64,000 nucleotides of DNA from JBQLZO01 sp052168315. GTDB lineage: Bacteria > Planctomycetota > Phycisphaerae > Phycisphaerales > UBA1924. The position numbers and the translations under genes are program-made. Shown here piece after piece: positions 51,859-60,093 of this stretch. The notes below the pieces were generated by a model. That model did not search any database. It was not told where the DNA came from and was given only the letters and a program-made list of their open reading frames with translations. How positions within the stretch are numbered: position 1 is the stretch's first letter; each line of letters starts with the position of its first letter. The stretch spans positions 8,686-72,685 of the forward strand of contig JBQLZO010000072.1 in NCBI GenBank assembly GCA_052168315.1. The letters are read 5' to 3'.

Positions 51859-52139
51859 TCAGCGCGGTTGGCGCCATCGAAAGCGGCCGGTCTTGAGGCA
51901 GCAGGTCTTGAAACCGTTGTCCTGAGCCGCAGGGGCAGAGGTCGTTTCGTCCGAGTTTCTCGAGCAGTTCTTTTTGGCCGTGCGCGGTGGTGATGGCGCG
52001 GTGGCCTCGCTTCACGCTGGTTTCGGATGGGAAGCCTTTGCGGCGCTTGCTGGTGGCTTCAAAAGCTGTCGTGGTCCTGGTACGGGTCGTGGAATGGGGT
52101 GTGGTTTGGGTCGGTGTTGTGGTTGTCGTGCTTGTGCAT
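51859..52139 (-). pseudogene. SEC-C zinc-motif protein interrupted by two +1 frameshifts
   Basis: A perfect AGGAGGT ribosome site precedes the ATG at 52139. The frame closes after 26 codons at TTT TGA (stop 52061-52059). Skipping one T continues as FEATSKRRKGF to GRNDLCPCGSGQRF. A second skip at TTT C (51913-51910) gives the canonical SEC-C metal motif CPCGSGQRFKTCC and a stop at 51861-51859. Corrected length is about 92 aa with a His/Asp-rich N-terminus. SEC-C motifs bind zinc and often mediate SecB- or ribosome-type interactions. Start site, motif and terminator are all intact, so the options are recent inactivation, recoding, or sequence error. Confidence 0.75.
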
Positions 52140-52334
52140 GGGGCACCTCCTGTGGTTGGGGTTGGCTTTGGGCCTGATGATGAATGGGTCCGATGGTGAC
52201 TGCCCGTCACGGCATGGAGGTGCTGGGACGCATTCGGCCTGTTGGATGTTGGATGGGGGTTGGTTGGAACTGGGGTGGGGTTGGGGGTGGATGTGTGTTC
52301 CAGAACGATCTTCGAGCCGCGGCGGCGTGGCCAT

Positions 52335-52470
52335 CGATCCCGAGTGGACACGCCGATTCAGCATCCATCTGTGCTGCGGAGCACGCGAAGCCCTGGCCGG
52401 TGAAGGTGGGTCCTCTGCCCTATTGCCTGCTTGGGGCGGCTGAACCCCAAGGGCTTCTCAGGAGGGATCG
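52335..52470. ncRNA. Candidate structured intergenic RNA
   Basis: Nested inverted repeats: CGATCCC (52335-52341) with GGGATCG (52464-52470); a GTGCT-GCGG-AGCAC hairpin at about 52371-52384; GAAGCCCT (52387-52394) with AGGGCTTC (52450-52457); CTTGGGG (52430-52436) with CCCCAAG (52445-52451), which competes with the previous helix. The strand is undetermined. No known RNA family was recognised. Confidence 0.3.
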
Positions 52471-52530
52471 GGGGGAGGGTAGGGCGCGGGGTTTGGGGCC
52501 GCAAGAGATAGTGGATGGCTTCGGGGTGCT

Positions 52531-52553
52531 GTGCGGGGGAGGTTCCCCCGCAC
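52531..52553. other. Perfect inverted repeat near the helicase 3' end
   Basis: GTGCGGGGGA and TCCCCCGCAC separated by GGT. It lies 70 bp beyond the helicase stop codon, so it could end that transcript. No U-tract follows on the minus strand. Confidence 0.5.
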
Positions 52554-52622
52554 CCCTCTTGAAGATTGGGGGGCGGGGTTGGTGGGTGGGATCGATCGCA
52601 CCGTGCCGCCCTGCCGGGTCGC

Positions 52623-55214
52623 TCAATCGCCAGCCATTGCTTCGGCAGCGGCAACTTTCAACATAGTATCCAACTCCGCAGGCGAGACACTGCACCTTTT
52701 AAGTTCGGAGGCCGCGTTGGCGCGCCAACTTAGGTCACCCTCGCCGTGGAGATCACGTCGCAGACGACGTATCATCTGCAAAGCTTCGTCAGCCCATCTG
52801 AGGAAATCAGATAGGTGCCAGTAGCGAACCGAGCCTAGGTGAGGGATCGCCGCCGGATCTGCTCGAACTTTGGGCGTGACCAGCACGGACACGATTTCGC
52901 CGGATGGCTCAACTAAATTCTTGGAGCGTATCCAACTCTGGTGAGTTGCTGCTTGGCGGGCTTTAGTCACACTCAAGGCAGACTCCGGATTACCTTCCGC
53001 ATTGTCCTCAAAAACAAAGCAAAACCCAGAATCTACTATCCACCATGGATCAGGCTCACCATCCCCCTTTCCATTTCCAGCGACATAACCAATAAGTCCG
53101 CCAAGGAGTTCGTGGCCATGTTCAAATTTCTTGCCATCTTTCGTTTGCCACAACAATTCTCGGATCTGCTTTTCAGTCGAATTGAACTTACGATCATGAG
53201 TAGTTCCAAGTGAGAGCAATTTACTTTCAATTCTTTCGACGAGCTGCATCACGGCATCTGCACCTTCGCCAACACCATCATCCGTCTCACTAGGAACAAG
53301 GCCGACTAGGAAACGAAGACCCTTTGCCGCACTACGCGCCTCTTCAAAATATCCTGAGGCAATAGCGTCCCCTTGAGCCAACTGTCCGTTGACATGGGCT
53401 AGCCATGCAGAAGTCCCGGCAAGATACAGCCACAAAGCCCGGTATCCGCGGAGCTCTGCGCTTACAATCGAACCAAGGACTTTTCTGCAGCATTCAAGTG
53501 CACGCAAATGATCACCGTGCCATGCACACTGCTGGTAATCAATTTCAGACTTAACGGCACTCATAAGTTCATTAGCATAGGGCAATTCCTGCCGCTCCAG
53601 ATCACTTCGTATATCGATGATCGCCTGATCCGCCACTTGCCACTCTTTGGCTTGTTGCCAAAATAACTCTGCCAGCTCCCACATTTCCCCTATTGAATTA
53701 TTTCTTGACTGCTCAAGTCCAAACTCTAGTTCGGCCTGCATTTCAGGGTGAAACAAGGCACGATTGCCGGTTCGGGCGAGGTATGCTTGCAGATCGTCGC
53801 CGAGCACGACAACAATAGAGTAGTCTGTCGCAGACCTGGTACACCTGCCAAACCCCTGCACTATTCGAGTCAATACACGATCGTCCAGCAACGCACGAGC
53901 ACCCATGCGCGATGTTAGAAATCTCTCTTGCAAATTTGTGCCGCTGGGAAATCCGTCGAATATCAAAAGACGGCACTCGTCTTCATGTAAGTCAATTCCA
54001 TCGTAACGATTTGCAACTATCGCAACGGCACGATCTTTAGCAACAAATGACTCCTTACTGCTTTCGAGTTCGCTTGCACTAACAATTTCCACATCGCTCA
54101 AGTCAGCTAGTTGATCTTTCGCGATCTTTGCTTGCCGATCATCCGGCGTCAAATAGAGAGCCCTGCCAGCCTTCCGAACTAAACGCTTAACAAATTCTCG
54201 CACCTGCATTTCTTCTAAAGATAGCTCAGGCATGACAAAGAACCTTCTTCCGGTGCCTTGCTTATCCCAACCTGGCGGGACTTCGACTCGATGAATTGGG
54301 GATCTCCCAAATATTCTTTCCAAATCGCCCCCGAGTCCGAGTGTCGCAGACATGTAAATGCGCTGTGCAGGTGTGCAGAATGCCGCGTGCGTAAATGTTG
54401 GTGGAACTAACGGCCGAATCAATACGGAACTGTCAGAGCAGTATATTTGACAAGCATCAAGCGAGTCTCGAATCATGCTCCACGAGTAAGCTAGGTCTGT
54501 GTCTTGTAGGCACGTGTCCAAAATCGCTCGGAGTTCGTTGATGTGAGAATATATTTTTACAATTGGTACCACATCGACCCAAGCAGCACTCACCCCGCTT
54601 GGATCTCCGCCCAGTTTGCCTCGATCAGCAAGAGGTAAGAACTGGCGGAGAAACGCCGCGACGGAATCGTATATAGAACTCTGCCCTTCATGGCGGGAGT
54701 TTATCGCTAGCGACCATTGGCTGGAAACATAATTCTCCGCTGAGTGAGCATCGTCTAGTACAATTGTTCCGGCATCGACAAAAAACGGCCTAATGTTGAA
54801 CAGCCCGCTATATGAGGTAATGGCGATTGCCTGGCCACTGACCCATTTGTCGCGATCGCCCTTATTGAAGTTATGCTTTGACCCAGTGAGCCCAACGACT
54901 TCTAGGCCATATTTTTCTTGTGCCTGGCTTACGACTTGATTGACTAGCTGGCGAGTTGGGCAAAGGTAAACGCATGGGCTTCTGAATTTTCTTCGTCGCC
55001 ACTCAGCTATTAAGAGGCCGATCAAGGTCTTGCCACTACCGGTGGGGAGTTGTAGCGCAACATCGGGAGTATCTACATGCGATGTCATGTACTTACGTAT
55101 CAAGTCGGCTTGATGAGAAAGCGGGCCTGGTATTGTTCGCTTCCGGAGATCGCGACACAAGGCTTCGGGGTCTTCAGGACAAGCCTCTCGCGACGATGGG
55201 ATTTTGAACGCCAT
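52623..55214 (-). CDS. Low-GC superfamily 2 helicase, uncharacterised
   Basis: 863 aa. Q-like motif then Walker A PTGSGKT (57-63), a DDAH box at 154-157 in place of DEAH, and SATLG (motif III-like). The second RecA domain ends IVQGFGRCTRSATDYSIVVVLGDD, resembling XPD/DinG motif VI. The C-terminal 370 residues are unrecognised, mostly helical. Codon use differs sharply from its neighbours (many A/T-ending codons), so horizontal acquisition is likely. It sits 44 bp after sucD with an operator-like palindrome at its start. Possibilities include DNA repair, plasmid or phage defence; none is shown. Confidence 0.85.
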   Translation of the reverse strand: MAFKIPSSREACPEDPEALCRDLRKRTIPGPLSHQADLIRKYMTSHVDTPDVALQLPTGSGKTLIGLLIAEWRRRKFRSPCVYLCPTRQLVNQVVSQAQEKYGLEVVGLTGSKHNFNKGDRDKWVSGQAIAITSYSGLFNIRPFFVDAGTIVLDDAHSAENYVSSQWSLAINSRHEGQSSIYDSVAAFLRQFLPLADRGKLGGDPSGVSAAWVDVVPIVKIYSHINELRAILDTCLQDTDLAYSWSMIRDSLDACQIYCSDSSVLIRPLVPPTFTHAAFCTPAQRIYMSATLGLGGDLERIFGRSPIHRVEVPPGWDKQGTGRRFFVMPELSLEEMQVREFVKRLVRKAGRALYLTPDDRQAKIAKDQLADLSDVEIVSASELESSKESFVAKDRAVAIVANRYDGIDLHEDECRLLIFDGFPSGTNLQERFLTSRMGARALLDDRVLTRIVQGFGRCTRSATDYSIVVVLGDDLQAYLARTGNRALFHPEMQAELEFGLEQSRNNSIGEMWELAELFWQQAKEWQVADQAIIDIRSDLERQELPYANELMSAVKSEIDYQQCAWHGDHLRALECCRKVLGSIVSAELRGYRALWLYLAGTSAWLAHVNGQLAQGDAIASGYFEEARSAAKGLRFLVGLVPSETDDGVGEGADAVMQLVERIESKLLSLGTTHDRKFNSTEKQIRELLWQTKDGKKFEHGHELLGGLIGYVAGNGKGDGEPDPWWIVDSGFCFVFEDNAEGNPESALSVTKARQAATHQSWIRSKNLVEPSGEIVSVLVTPKVRADPAAIPHLGSVRYWHLSDFLRWADEALQMIRRLRRDLHGEGDLSWRANAASELKRCSVSPAELDTMLKVAAAEAMAGD

Positions 55215-55239
55215 AATTCTTCTGCCCTTCTTGGCCCTA

Positions 55240-55253
55240 GCCTATCTATAGGC
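55240..55253 (-). promoter_or_regulatory. Palindromic operator candidate at the helicase promoter
   Basis: GCCTATCTATAGGC has 6-bp arms spaced by 2 nt, 26 nt upstream of the helicase ATG. On the minus strand it overlaps possible -10 boxes (TATAGA, TAGGCT). It occupies most of the 44-bp gap to sucD, which suggests repressor control. Confidence 0.5.
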
Positions 55254-55258
55254 ATTGT

Positions 55259-56248
55259 TTATGTTCTTACCCTCTCCATCTTCATCGCCCGGAGGACTGC
55301 ATCGCCCATGTCGGCTGGGGTTTGGGCGACTTCGAAGCCTGCTTTGTTCAGGGCGGCGATTTTGGATTCGGCGTCGCCTTCGCCGCCTGAGATGATGGCT
55401 CCGGCGTGGCCCATGCGTTTGCCTGGGGGGGCGGTTTGGCCGGCGATGAAGGCGGCGATGGGTTTGGTGCCGTCTTGGGCGTACCAGGTGGCGGCGGCTT
55501 CTTCGTCGGTGCCTCCGATTTCGCCGATCATCATGATGGCGTGGGTGTCGGGGTCGGCTTCGAAGAACTGGAGGCAGTCGATGAAGTTGAGGCCTCGGAC
55601 GGGGTCGCCGCCGATGCCGATGCAGGTGGACTGGGCGAGGCCTCGGGAGGAGGTTTGCCAGACGGCTTCGTAGGTGAGTGTGCCTGAGCGGGAGACGATG
55701 GCGACGGACTTGTTGAGTTTGGATTCGGAGATGTGGGTGTTGATGTAGCCGGGCATGATGCCGATTTTGCAGCCGGCGTTGGTGTAGGGGTCTTTGGCGG
55801 AGTCGCCGGAGCCGGTCTTGGGGCCTGGGGTGATGATGCCGGGGCAGTTGGGGCCGATGAGGGTGAGGGGTGGTTGGTTGGCGTGGAGGCGCTTGTCGTT
55901 GATCTCGTCGAAGAGGGCGCGGGTCTTGACCATGTCCTGGACGGGGATGCCTTCGGTGATGGCGACGATGACGGAGATGCCCGCTTCGGCGGCTTCGAGG
56001 ATGGCATCGCCGGCGAAGGGGGGCGGGACGAAGATCATGGTGGCATCGGCGCCGGTGGCGTCCACGGCCTGCTGGACGGTGTCGAAGATGGGGAGGTTGT
56101 TGTCATCCTTGGTGCCGCCCTTGCCGGGGGTGACGCCGCCGACGAGTTTGGTGCCGTAGTGGAGGCAGCCTTTGGTGTGCTGGGCGCCGAAGGAGCCGGT
56201 GATGCCCTGGCAGATGACCTTGGTGTTGGCGTTGATGAGGACGGACAT
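55259..56248 (-). CDS. sucD: Succinyl-CoA ligase alpha subunit
   Basis: 329 aa TCA-cycle enzyme subunit that binds CoA and carries the phosphohistidine. CoA-binding Rossmann fold with GITGSFGAQHTKG; FVPPPFAGDAILEA; NCPGIITPG; the active-site His in GKRMGHAGAII. It has an insert near residue 135 (GPKTGSGDSAKDPYTNAG). ATG at 56248. The beta subunit sucC, normally adjacent and upstream, is absent; upstream is a divergent unrelated gene. Confidence 0.95.
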   Translation of the reverse strand: MSVLINANTKVICQGITGSFGAQHTKGCLHYGTKLVGGVTPGKGGTKDDNNLPIFDTVQQAVDATGADATMIFVPPPFAGDAILEAAEAGISVIVAITEGIPVQDMVKTRALFDEINDKRLHANQPPLTLIGPNCPGIITPGPKTGSGDSAKDPYTNAGCKIGIMPGYINTHISESKLNKSVAIVSRSGTLTYEAVWQTSSRGLAQSTCIGIGGDPVRGLNFIDCLQFFEADPDTHAIMMIGEIGGTDEEAAATWYAQDGTKPIAAFIAGQTAPPGKRMGHAGAIISGGEGDAESKIAALNKAGFEVAQTPADMGDAVLRAMKMERVRT

Positions 56249-56405
56249 GGGGGCTCCGGGGTTGGGGATTGGGGGGGGGGTGTTGAGGGGGGGCGTTCGG
56301 ACGGCATGGAATGCCGTCCCACCGTTGGTTGGGTGGATTGTTGTGGGAAGATAGCCGGGGGTGGGTGGGCTGTCATGCCGTGGGTTCGGGGTGTGGTCGG
56401 CGGGG

Positions 56406-56411
56406 TATGCT
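56406..56411 (+). promoter_or_regulatory. -10 box, leaderless promoter of the gene at 56418
   Basis: TATGCT, 6 nt, then GTG at 56418. TTCGGG at 56385-56390 is a weak -35 with a 15-nt spacer. Confidence 0.55.
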
Positions 56412-56417
56412 CTGCGC

Positions 56418-57548
56418 GTGGCGAGCCTGTTTGACCAGCCCGCGGAGTGGGAGCCTCCGGTTCGTGAGAGCGTGCCGACGGTGGTGTGGTGCGATCGCGC
56501 GCAGTTTCCGCTGGTGCGCCGGCTGGAGAAGATGTGCGGGCTGCGGCTGCTGGGGGTTGCGGGGAGCTGGCAGTACCGGGCGACGGCGGAGGATGGCGGC
56601 GAGGGGGCGGGTGGGGATGGGGATGAGGGCGGCGGGGTGCCGGGGGAGATGCTGGATGATGTCCGGCGTGCGGTGGTGGAGCGGGAGGCTCGGCTGGTGC
56701 TGGCGCTGAGTTCTGCGCCGATCGATGCGATGGGGGATGGGAGCGCGGGGTCGGCGGGGGATGATGAGGATCTGCGTGCGGCGGCGGCGCGATCGGGGGC
56801 GGTGGTGCTGTCGCTGTCGCCGATCACGCGGTTGATGGGGGCTGAGCGGGGGGTGCGGCAGCCTGGGTCGGCGGTGCAGATCCCGCTGTTCGTGCGATCG
56901 CCGATGATGGGTGATCTTCGGGAGGTGCTGGCGCACTCGGGGTCGGTGCGTTCGCTGGTGGCGCACTTCCGGTGCGGGCGAGGGATGTCGCCGGCGAGCG
57001 GGCGGCTGTTCGACGCGGTGTCGCTGGCGCACGCGGTGCTGGGCGAGCCGGAGCAGGTGGATGCGGTGTGCGTGCCGGCGGTGGGGAGCGGCGGGGTGCG
57101 CGGGAGCGTGGCGGGTTCGTTCGCGGAGCTGCGGGGGGATGTGCTGTGCACGCTGCGGTATACGGGTGGGCACGGGGCATCGGTCGCGGTGAGCGATTGC
57201 TGCGGGCGGTGGAGCCGTGGATTCACGATCACGACGGATGAGGTGGTGGTGCGTGCGACGGACCGGGGGTTCGAGGTGCTGGACCATTCGGGGAAGACGA
57301 TCGATTCGGGGGGTCGGCACGCGAACACGACGGCGACGGGGCTCGCGGGGCGTGGGCCGCAGGATCCGAACGCGGATGCGGCGGCGGTGATCGGTGCGGC
57401 GATCATTCGTTTGACGGATCCGCATGGGGTGATGGGCGAGGTTTTTGATGCGGAGGCCGTGCTGGCGACTTGCCAGGCGGCGGCGTTGAGCGCGCGGACT
57501 GGGCAGGGGGAGAGTCCGGCGACGATGCGGCATGTGCGGGGGAGGTGA
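56418..57548 (+). CDS. Conserved-type protein, function not recognised
   Basis: 376 aa. It opens SLFDQPAEWEPP. A Rossmann-like alpha/beta region may lie at 20-190, and a C-terminal region with GRGMSPASGRLFDAVSLAHAVLGEPEQVD resembles the Gfo/Idh/MocA C-terminal beta domain. No dinucleotide-binding GxGxxG was found. A possible sugar-dehydrogenase-like protein without catalytic residues is the best guess, at low certainty. GTG start at 56418, fixed by the leaderless promoter geometry. Divergent from sucD (169 bp). High GC like the rest of the genome. Confidence 0.65.
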   Translation: MASLFDQPAEWEPPVRESVPTVVWCDRAQFPLVRRLEKMCGLRLLGVAGSWQYRATAEDGGEGAGGDGDEGGGVPGEMLDDVRRAVVEREARLVLALSSAPIDAMGDGSAGSAGDDEDLRAAAARSGAVVLSLSPITRLMGAERGVRQPGSAVQIPLFVRSPMMGDLREVLAHSGSVRSLVAHFRCGRGMSPASGRLFDAVSLAHAVLGEPEQVDAVCVPAVGSGGVRGSVAGSFAELRGDVLCTLRYTGGHGASVAVSDCCGRWSRGFTITTDEVVVRATDRGFEVLDHSGKTIDSGGRHANTTATGLAGRGPQDPNADAAAVIGAAIIRLTDPHGVMGEVFDAEAVLATCQAAALSARTGQGESPATMRHVRGR

Positions 57549-57764
57549 GGCGATGACCTTGCTTCCACCACGCGAGCGATTCGCGATGAGAGTGACGGTG
57601 TCGCGAGATTGACTACATCCCTAGCCGAGGCACCGCGATGGACAATGTGATTATCGGTGACATGACCACGGCACTACCGCATTGGCATCAACTCGCGAAA
57701 GCACGGAGCAACAGATGCGGCCAGTAGGTCCCGGAACAATACTCGCGATGGTGTTTTTCGACAG

Positions 57765-58949
57765 CTAACGCGTTCCATGCGAATGCTTATCACTATGCTG
57801 ATCACTCGATTTCGGCGCCCACCCCATAACACGCGCAACATTCCAGATCCCAACGGGTGTAATCAGCACGGCGAGGACACCAAGTATCCAGCTAGCCCAG
57901 AGCATCGCCGATGTACCATACTGTTGGGGCGAAAGCGAGAACGACGCGAGGGCCAGAGTTCCGATCGGCACAATTCCCGCTGCGATCGCCCAAAGGCTGG
58001 CAACAGTCCAACGCTCCACACTCTGAACCGTTGACTGTTCCCCATTCTCAATATTAAATGCAATGAATGGCAGCACTTCCGATTCTGGTTCGATCTTCGT
58101 ATTGCGCAGCAAAATTGTGGTTGCACGCCCAGCGAACACGGGCGCAACCACGGCGATCAATGCGAGCACTGGCAGGGCGATATCGAAGGGCAACTTCATG
58201 GATGTTCCAGGAATTGACGCCTCGTGGTCGCCGAGAGAATGGCTCGTAAGATCCTGACGCAGTGCCGATACCGCCTGCAGTCCGTGGATACCTTTAGCGC
58301 CATGCCTTCCGCAAATGTCGATGATCTCTTGATCAAGTGTCCAGAACCTGTCCAAACTCATGGGCTGGGGCGCACCGTAGGACGAATTATGGAGGCTCAT
58401 GGGATCATCGCCGACCTGCGGCGGCAACTCTTGCATCCACCATGTGAGTTGATTCGATGCATTCAGATTCTGCTGAAAAAACCTAAATCTCCTTCTCACG
58501 GGTGCCGGCTCCGGAATATCAACGATGACCTGAAACTCGAGTGTGACACCTTCGCGCAGGTACACATCAGAGACACGCAGAATAACCCTGTCGGACCACT
58601 CCGCTTCCTCGAATTCGATGGATCGGTCTGCCCAATCACCTAGTTGCGGCCTTGGACCGGAAGCCCGCGTCCGATTGCCCCCAAGCGACTTGTAGATCAG
58701 CCGCTGCTCCTCGTTCGTTGCCTCTTTTCCAACAACATTTGGGTTTTCACTTCTCCACTCAAGCGCTGATGTGAAAATCGCATTCTGAACCAGCGTCACT
58801 GCAAGAAGTCGTTGCGCACGCCCGAGATCCCGGACTTCTCGCTCGATGCCAGCGGTGAGCAAGGGCAGTACGACCAGTGCGACGAGAATACCGAGTCCGG
58901 TCCATCGTTTGAATGACTTGCTCACAGAATCCAGTTGCTTCGGCGTCAT
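57765..58949 (-). CDS. Low-GC membrane protein of unknown function
   Basis: 394 aa, not recognised. One N-terminal transmembrane helix (about 16-34) is followed by a soluble domain of about 210 residues rich in Arg/Glu/Asn. Three C-terminal helices follow (about 250-272, 313-338 and 345-372), so the central domain probably lies outside the membrane. Codon use and GC are clearly lower than in its neighbours, matching the helicase at 52623, so it is probably acquired. A GGGAGG site precedes the ATG at 58949, and a TTGACC -35-like box lies upstream. It ends 216 bp from the gene at 56418. Confidence 0.7.
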   Translation of the reverse strand: MTPKQLDSVSKSFKRWTGLGILVALVVLPLLTAGIEREVRDLGRAQRLLAVTLVQNAIFTSALEWRSENPNVVGKEATNEEQRLIYKSLGGNRTRASGPRPQLGDWADRSIEFEEAEWSDRVILRVSDVYLREGVTLEFQVIVDIPEPAPVRRRFRFFQQNLNASNQLTWWMQELPPQVGDDPMSLHNSSYGAPQPMSLDRFWTLDQEIIDICGRHGAKGIHGLQAVSALRQDLTSHSLGDHEASIPGTSMKLPFDIALPVLALIAVVAPVFAGRATTILLRNTKIEPESEVLPFIAFNIENGEQSTVQSVERWTVASLWAIAAGIVPIGTLALASFSLSPQQYGTSAMLWASWILGVLAVLITPVGIWNVARVMGWAPKSSDQHSDKHSHGTR

Positions 58950-59128
58950 GAGCTGGCCTCCCGTTTACTGTGGCTCAGTTGTCACGGGTCAATTGTCCAC
59001 TTCGTAATGCCACTGACCTGCGCCAGTGAGGACACCCGAAACAAACTATTACACTGGCACCTTCCGTTCTGCAAGCTCAAGAATTGCCGCATAAGGCGTG
59101 GTGGACGTTCAATTGGCTGCCAACGAAA

Positions 59129-59827
59129 TCAGTCGCCCAACAAATCCGCGCGGCGTTGGCGGGTGCGTTGTAGTGCCTGCTCGTGTCGCCATTTGGCGAT
59201 GGCGCCGTGGTCGCCGGAGAGGAGGATGGGGGGGACTTGTTTGCCTTGCCATTCTCTGGGTTGGGTGTAATGGGGGCAGTCGAGGAGGCGTTGGTTTGAT
59301 GTGGGGTTGAGGGAGAAGGAGTCCTGGGCTGCGGAGTCGGTGTGGCCGAGGGCGCCGGGGAGGAGGCGGACGATGGCGTCGATGAGGATCATGGCGGGGA
59401 GTTCGCCGCCGGAGAGGATGTAGTCGCCGATGGAGAGTTCGAGGGGCTGTGCGGCCTCGATGAAGCGTTCATCGACGCCCTCATAGCGCGGGGCGATGAG
59501 GAGGAGGCGGGAGTGGGTGGCGAGTTGTTCGACGAGGGGCTGGGTGAGGCGCCGGCCCTGGGGGGTGAGCAGGATGCGTGTGGCGGGGGTGGGGTCGAGG
59601 GATTCGGCGTGGTGGAGGGCATCCCAGAGGGGCGGGCATGACATGACCATGCCGGGGCCGCCGCCGAATGGGCGGTCATCGACCTTGCGGTGCTTGTCGG
59701 TGGCGTGGTCGCGGATGTCGTGGAGGTGGTAGGAGGCGATGCCGGCGGCGGCGGCGCGTGCGGGGATGCTGGTGGCGAGCACGGGCTCGAACATCTGGGG
59801 GAAGATGGTGAGGATGTCGAATCGCAT
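59129..59827 (-). CDS. trmD: tRNA (guanine-N1)-methyltransferase
   Basis: 232 aa SPOUT methyltransferase forming m1G37, which prevents frameshifting. All key blocks are visible: MRFDILTIFPQMF, the DDRPFGGGPGMVM motif, PRYEGVDERF and the knot LSIGDYILSGGELPA, with the catalytic Asp region GHTDSAAQDSFS. High GC, native-looking, between two low-GC segments; the composition changes right at its stop codon. ATG at 59827, divergent from dnaB. It is not part of the usual rpsP-rimM-trmD-rplS cluster. Confidence 0.96.
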   Translation of the reverse strand: MRFDILTIFPQMFEPVLATSIPARAAAAGIASYHLHDIRDHATDKHRKVDDRPFGGGPGMVMSCPPLWDALHHAESLDPTPATRILLTPQGRRLTQPLVEQLATHSRLLLIAPRYEGVDERFIEAAQPLELSIGDYILSGGELPAMILIDAIVRLLPGALGHTDSAAQDSFSLNPTSNQRLLDCPHYTQPREWQGKQVPPILLSGDHGAIAKWRHEQALQRTRQRRADLLGD

Positions 59828-59933
59828 GGGGGGATGATGGCGGGTGTGGGGTGGGGGTGCGCGGGGGGTGGGATCATCATCCGTGCCGGTCTAGGCAATG
59901 GGACGGGGCGTTCCGCTGCTCCGACAGGGGTCG

Positions 59934-59963
59934 TGTACAAGCTGTCGCAAATTGGCGTACACT
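59934..59963 (+). promoter_or_regulatory. Candidate promoter upstream of dnaB
   Basis: TGTACA (59934-59939), an 18-nt spacer and TACACT (59958-59963). The box TACACTAAC recurs at 60066, 28 nt before the start codon, so a second start site is possible. Confidence 0.5.
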
Positions 59964-59989
59964 AACGCGTATTCGAGGACAACCAACCG

Positions 59990-60031
59990 GATTCCACAGG
60001 AATCGACAGCCGAGAGGTTGGCAATTCCTGT
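59990..60031 (+). promoter_or_regulatory. Operator-like inverted repeats in the dnaB leader
   Basis: GATTCC-ACA-GGAATC (59990-60004) overlaps ACAGGAAT (59996-60003), which also pairs with ATTCCTGT (60024-60031). The three arms could form alternative hairpins or bind a dimeric regulator. Confidence 0.45.
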
Positions 60032-60093
60032 CAATCGGGATCGGTTCTGCCCGGCATCCGCGACTTACACTAACCCCGAGGTACGGTTCCACT

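Larger units (their letters stand above)
52140..52622. other. 483-bp non-coding stretch beside the low-GC helicase
   Basis: No gene. It contains the candidate structured RNA (52335-52470) and a perfect 10-bp hairpin GTGCGGGGGA/TCCCCCGCAC (52531-52553). Composition changes sharply at about 52622, where the low-GC gene begins. Confidence 0.45.
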
